A DNA stretch of 19,996 nt from contig CAWARM010000004.1 of assembly GCA_963784425.1 (NCBI GenBank), forward strand, positions 1 through 19,996. Reading direction: 5' to 3'. Positions within the stretch are counted from its first letter, which is position 1; each line of letters starts with the position of its first letter. The stretch comes from SHZL01 sp963784425. Its GTDB lineage: Bacteria; Pseudomonadota; Gammaproteobacteria; Xanthomonadales; SZUA-36. A model generated the notes under the pieces. That model saw only the letters and a program-made list of their open reading frames with translations. It ran no database searches and was not told where the DNA came from. This document shows, one piece after another, positions 16,626 through 19,996 of this stretch. The position numbers and the translations under genes are program-made.

Positions 16626-18271
16626 GCGATGTGCTCCAGGCTGACCATTTCCATGGCGTGGCAGGGGCACTGCAGCACGCAGGCCTGGCAGCCGGTGCAA
16701 CGGGCGTAGTCGATTGCGTAGGGCTGGCCTTCTCCGGGTTGGCCTACTCCGGGTTTGCTGATCGCGGTTTCCGGGCAGGCGCCAAGGCAGCCATCGCATT
16801 CGAAACAGTTGCCACAGGAATAACAGCGCTCCGCCTCATATTGAGCCTCGCCTCTGGACAGGCCGGCGGTCACCTCACTGAAATCCAGTGTGCGTTGCGC
16901 CACGGGCAGCAGGACCTGCAGGCGTTGCTGTGCCTCGGTGAGGTAATGCAGATGCAGCGCCGCATAATCAACCACGGGTTGCAGTGTCTGCTTGGTGTAC
17001 ACACCTCCACGCAACCAGGCATCGATATGGCGGGCGGCCTTCTTGCCATGGCCCGTGGCAATGGTCACGGTGCGTTCGGAGGGCACCATGTCGCCGCCGG
17101 CAAACACGCCTTCAGCCCCGGTCATCATGTTCTTGCCGACCTGCACCACGCCGTCTTCCAGGGTCACGCCGGGAATGGAATCGAGCACCGTGGTGTCGAC
17201 TTCCTGGCCCAGCGCCAGCAACAGGCTGTCGGCCTGCAGCGTTTCCAGTTTGCCGGTCGGCTGGGGGCGGCCATTCGCATCAACTTCCATCACCTCCACG
17301 GTGAACTCGGTCGTGTCGATCTGGCGAATGGTGCGCAACCAGTTGATCTTGACACCCTCGGCCTCGGCTTCTTCAGCCTCGAATGCATGCGCCGGCATGT
17401 GCTCGCGGTCGCGGCGGTAAATGATCATGGTCTCTTCAGCGCCCAGGCGCCGGGCAGTGCGGGCTGCGTCCATCGCGGTATTGCCGCCACCATAGATGGC
17501 CACCCGGCGTCCCAGCCTGGGCGCCTCACCGCGCTCCACCGAGGCCAGGTAACTGACCGCGTCCAGGATCTTGCCGGCCTCGCGCGCCGGAATATCCACC
17601 CGCTTGGCAAGGTGCGCGCCGATGGCCATGAACACGGCATCGAAACCTCCGGCTTGTTTGGCCGCGAGCACGTCATCGACTTTGCAATTGAGCCGGATGG
17701 TGACGCCGAGGCGTTCGATACGCTGGATCTCGGCATCCAGCACGTCGCGCGGCATGCGGTAGGCGGGAATGCCAAAGCGCATCATGCCACCGGCCATAGG
17801 ACCGGCTTCACGAATCTCCACGCTGTGCCCCAGCAGCGCCAGGTGCCAGGCGGCCGACAAGCCGGAAGGACCGGAGCCGACCACCAGGATGTGGAAACCG
17901 CTGCGCTCAGCCTCGATATGCGGCAGCCAGCCATGTTCCAGCGCCTGGTCGCCAAGGAAACGCTCGATTGCGTGAATGCTGACTGCAGTGTCCACCTGGC
18001 CACGGTTGCAGGATGACTCGCAGGGGTGGTAACAGACCCGCCCGTGAACCGCAGGCAGGGGATTATCCCTGGCGAGAATGCTCCATGCCTCCTCGAATTG
18101 GCCGGCCTGGGCTTTGTCCAGCCAGGCCTGGATATTCTCGCCTGCCGGGCAGGCATGATTGCAGGGCGGAATGGAGTTTGAGTATACGGGCTGCTGCAGC
18201 CGCACCGGGCCGGTTCCGGTCTTCAGCCGCAGATCAGGGGGTAAGGTAATGTCAGTCTGCGCTTTGGCCAT
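16622..18271 (-). CDS. GltD-like NAD(P)-linked iron-sulfur flavoprotein, partner of PFOR
   Basis: This is a 549-residue oxidoreductase of the glutamate synthase small-subunit/dihydropyrimidine dehydrogenase type. The N-terminal Fe-S domain has cysteines at about 37, 41, 80, 84 and 88 (CNHACPAG, CYHPCESSC). An FAD-binding motif follows (VVGSGPSG, about 130-137), then an NAD(P)-binding motif (VAIYGGGNTAMDAART, near 265) and, uncommon for plain GltD, a C-terminal double [4Fe-4S] domain (CYSCGNCFECDGCLGACP and CTGCQACVLQCP). No glutamate synthase large subunit is nearby. Its stop overlaps the nifJ start (ATGA), indicating translational coupling. The likely role, inferred from context, is to pass electrons between PFOR/ferredoxin and NAD(P)H. 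The start ATG 18271 was chosen over TTG 18319 because conserved-looking sequence follows it; its ribosome-binding site is weak. Confidence 0.85.
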   Translation of the reverse strand: MAKAQTDITLPPDLRLKTGTGPVRLQQPVYSNSIPPCNHACPAGENIQAWLDKAQAGQFEEAWSILARDNPLPAVHGRVCYHPCESSCNRGQVDTAVSIHAIERFLGDQALEHGWLPHIEAERSGFHILVVGSGPSGLSAAWHLALLGHSVEIREAGPMAGGMMRFGIPAYRMPRDVLDAEIQRIERLGVTIRLNCKVDDVLAAKQAGGFDAVFMAIGAHLAKRVDIPAREAGKILDAVSYLASVERGEAPRLGRRVAIYGGGNTAMDAARTARRLGAEETMIIYRRDREHMPAHAFEAEEAEAEGVKINWLRTIRQIDTTEFTVEVMEVDANGRPQPTGKLETLQADSLLLALGQEVDTTVLDSIPGVTLEDGVVQVGKNMMTGAEGVFAGGDMVPSERTVTIATGHGKKAARHIDAWLRGGVYTKQTLQPVVDYAALHLHYLTEAQQRLQVLLPVAQRTLDFSEVTAGLSRGEAQYEAERCYSCGNCFECDGCLGACPETAISKPGVGQPGEGQPYAIDYARCTGCQACVLQCPCHAMEMVSLEHIA

Positions 18272-18458
18272 GATACCCAGTGTATAGTCAGGAAATAATT
18301 GCTTCTTGAGGCAGGTCAATTACGGCCCGGTTCGGTTCAAACCAGAGCACCGAAAGGATGAATGCAATAGTATCAATACCCTTGGGTTTAGGGGGAAATT
18401 GCGTTTATGCTTCCTGTTAACGTGAGACTATTTACCTGATTTCAAGGAATTTTCAGTC
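18272..18458. other. Divergent intergenic region between the PFOR operon and the membrane-protein gene
   Basis: These 187 bases must hold promoters for both directions. On the minus strand, TATACA lies about ten bases before ATG 18271, which would leave almost no leader. TTGACC at 18319-18314 is 27 bases from it, too far for a standard pair. On the plus strand I see no convincing -35/-10 pair. AAGGAA (18444-18449) serves as ribosome-binding site for ATG 18459. Confidence 0.35.
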
Positions 18459-19670
18459 ATGAGCACGCCTAAGCCCGGGTCCAACGCAACTATTCCTGAA
18501 GAGCCAACAGACTTCTCCCTGGTTCTCGGCGGGCCCTTGTATCAGCTCTTACGGCGCGCGCACCTGTCTGACGACGCGCTGTTTTTTCTGCGCCGTCGCG
18601 TCGTCGCAGCGGTCCTGCTCGCATGGCTGCCACTGTTCATATTGTCGGTCGCAGAGGGGCACGCCTGGAGCGGCAGCGTCAAGCTACCCTTCATCCACGA
18701 CGTAGAGATGCATGTGCGCCTGTTGATTGCCATGCCGCTGTTGATCCTGGCGGAATTGGTCGTGCATAAGAGGATGCTTCCGGTAGTTGGCCAATTCATT
18801 TCCCGCGGCCTGGTTCCGGACGCCGCGCGGGGGCAATTTGACGCGGCCATCACTGCCACCATGCGCCTGCGCAATTCGGTTACGGCGGAGGTATTGCTGA
18901 TTGCCCTCGTGTACGGCGTGGGCGCGCTGTTCGTCTGGCACACCCAAGTGGCGCCGGATGGTGGGAGTTGGTTCGGAGTAATGGCGGATGGAAGATTACA
19001 GCCCTCGCTGGCCGGCTCGTGGGCACGTTGGGTGAGCATGCCACTGTTCCAGTTCCTGCTGCTGCGCTGGTATTTCCGCTTATTTCTCTGGGCGCGTTTC
19101 CTGTGGCTGGTTTCACGCATCGAGTTACATTTCATGCCGACGCATCCGGATCGCTGCGGCGGCCTGGGCTTTCTGGCCACGGTCATCTACGCATTTGCGC
19201 CGGTGCTGTTTGCCCAGGGAACGGTATTGGCCGGGTTGATAGCCGACCGGATTTTTTATGCCGGTGCGACACTGCCCGAATTCAAGGTGGAACTCATCGG
19301 GCTGGTCGCATTTATGGTGTTCGCGGTCCTCGGCCCCCTGCTGGTGTTTGCGCCGAAGCTCGAAGCTGCCAAGCGGGCCGGTTTAAGGGAGTACGGCATC
19401 CTGGCGCAGCGCTACGTGCGCGACTTCGATTACAAATGGCTGCGCGGTGGCGCGCCGGCTGATGAGCAATTGATCGGCAGCGCCGATGTCCAGTCGCTGG
19501 CCGATATGGGCGGCAGCTTCGAGGTGGTGAAGGAAATGAAGCTGGCGCCGTTTACCTTGCGCACTGTACTGCAATTGGGGATCGTCACACTGTTGCCGGT
19601 GGCGCCTCTGGTGCTGACCATGTTTTCACTTGAGGAAGCGCTCACGCAACTCCTGTCGGCAGTGTTCTGA
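18459..19670 (+). CDS. Polytopic inner-membrane protein of unknown function
   Basis: The start ATG 18459 has AAGGAA about ten bases upstream. The 403-residue product has a soluble N-terminus of about 45 residues and roughly seven hydrophobic segments, near residues 46-66, 86-102, 141-161, 189-220, 235-262, 278-300 and 370-396. A cytoplasm- or periplasm-facing loop contains PTHPDRCGGLGFL, a histidine/aspartate-rich motif that I remember from a conserved family of uncharacterised proteobacterial membrane proteins. A charged region at about 305-360 (EAAKRAGLREYG, RDFDYKWLRG) separates the last two membrane segments. No transporter or enzyme motif is recognised. The permease gene begins four bases after the stop, so the two are probably co-transcribed. 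Confidence 0.85.
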   Translation: MSTPKPGSNATIPEEPTDFSLVLGGPLYQLLRRAHLSDDALFFLRRRVVAAVLLAWLPLFILSVAEGHAWSGSVKLPFIHDVEMHVRLLIAMPLLILAELVVHKRMLPVVGQFISRGLVPDAARGQFDAAITATMRLRNSVTAEVLLIALVYGVGALFVWHTQVAPDGGSWFGVMADGRLQPSLAGSWARWVSMPLFQFLLLRWYFRLFLWARFLWLVSRIELHFMPTHPDRCGGLGFLATVIYAFAPVLFAQGTVLAGLIADRIFYAGATLPEFKVELIGLVAFMVFAVLGPLLVFAPKLEAAKRAGLREYGILAQRYVRDFDYKWLRGGAPADEQLIGSADVQSLADMGGSFEVVKEMKLAPFTLRTVLQLGIVTLLPVAPLVLTMFSLEEALTQLLSAVF

Positions 19671-19674
19671 AGAA

Positions 19675-19996
19675 ATGACACAAGCCCGCCATCACAGCGA
19701 AACCGGCAAGCGGCCATCCATCATCAGCGGCACCGCCATCATTGCCGGTACCGTGATCGGCGCCGGCATGTTCTCACTGCCGGTGGTTTCTGCCGGAATG
19801 GGTTTTTTATGGTCCTTCCTGTGGCTGGCACTAACCGGGTTTTGCATGTTGCATACGGCCTTGCTCATCCTGGAAACCAATCTGAGCTTCGAACCTGGGT
19901 CAAGCTTTGACACATTTATCGGCCAGACCCTGGGTCCTGGTTGGAAAATGCTGAACAATCTCTCGCTGGTCTTTGTGCTGTACGTCCTGTGTTACG
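19675..19996 (+). CDS. Aromatic amino acid permease (Mtr/TyrP-like), 3' end outside window
   Basis: ATG 19675 opens a frame that runs off the right edge (107 complete codons). After a short polar N-terminus comes SGTAIIAGTVIGAGMFSLPV, the signature first membrane helix of the hydroxy/aromatic amino acid permease family (Mtr, TyrP, TnaB), followed by a second helix (FLWSFLWLALTGFCMLHTAL) and the conserved LILETNLSF stretch. These proton symporters import tryptophan or tyrosine across the inner membrane; which one cannot be told from this fragment. The gene starts four bases after the preceding membrane-protein gene and has no strong ribosome-binding site of its own (only GAAGAA), which suggests coupling to it. 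Confidence 0.85.
   Translation, partial: MTQARHHSETGKRPSIISGTAIIAGTVIGAGMFSLPVVSAGMGFLWSFLWLALTGFCMLHTALLILETNLSFEPGSSFDTFIGQTLGPGWKMLNNLSLVFVLYVLCY

Noticed and set aside
14214..16709. 831-codon open frame on the plus strand
   Set aside because: It lies entirely antisense to nifJ, whose translation is rich in conserved motifs. Its product shows no family features, and GC-rich codon-biased genes commonly leave such open shadows.
16625..16799. Extended nifJ N-terminus of 58 residues
   Set aside because: The extension reads arginine/proline-rich nonsense because it is the out-of-frame 3' end of the upstream flavoprotein gene. Homology starts at ATG 16625.
16613..18016. 467-codon open frame on the plus strand
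   Set aside because: It is antisense to the GltD-like flavoprotein and has no recognisable domains or ribosome-binding site; a shadow frame.

Overview
The window looks like chromosomal DNA from a proteobacterium, most likely an uncultivated gammaproteobacterium. This rests on a NifJ-type pyruvate:ferredoxin oxidoreductase paired with a GltD-like flavoprotein, an Mtr/TyrP-type aromatic amino acid permease, Shine-Dalgarno style start sites and GC-rich genes. The taxonomic call is inference; there is no rRNA or tRNA to anchor it. The first ~2.3 kb is visibly AT-richer than the rest and carries gene debris, so it may have a different origin.

Layout. 1-1918 (+): remnant of a secreted metzincin-type zinc protease with fibronectin-III-like C-terminal domains, broken by several frameshifts, followed by a strong terminator. 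2185-2628: two truncated 5' gene ends meeting head to head, a peroxiredoxin (+) and a cytochrome P450 (-). 2781-3241 (+): a frameshifted hot-dog, FcoT-like thioesterase. 3300-6551 (+): two exported proteins, one helical and one large PKD-domain protein. 6584-7578 (-): a TauD/TfdA-family Fe(II)/2-oxoglutarate dioxygenase broken at a C homopolymer. 7608-7652: a REP-like palindrome. 7671-12640 (-): a giant modular subtilase (signal peptide, propeptide, S8 domain, Ig/MBG-type domains, eight 228-bp tandem repeats, C-terminal PxKF-like domain) whose frame is broken many times. 13017-18271 (-): an intact two-gene operon, GltD-like iron-sulfur flavoprotein then NifJ, overlapping by ATGA. 18459-19996 (+): a polytopic membrane protein and the start of an aromatic amino acid permease.

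How the genes work together. The clearest functional unit is the PFOR/GltD-like pair: PFOR interconverts pyruvate + CoA and acetyl-CoA + CO2 with low-potential electrons, and the GltD-like partner probably links those electrons to NAD(P)H. The secreted protease remnants and exported PKD protein suggest a surface or extracellular lifestyle module. The P450, FcoT-like and TauD-like remnants could be leftovers of a specialised-metabolite locus, but this is weakly supported.

A caution on quality: frameshifts are concentrated in particular stretches. Inside the repeat array (9181-9920) nearly all are extra bases relative to sister repeats, a pattern typical of noisy long-read gap filling. Some 'pseudogenes' here may be intact in the organism.
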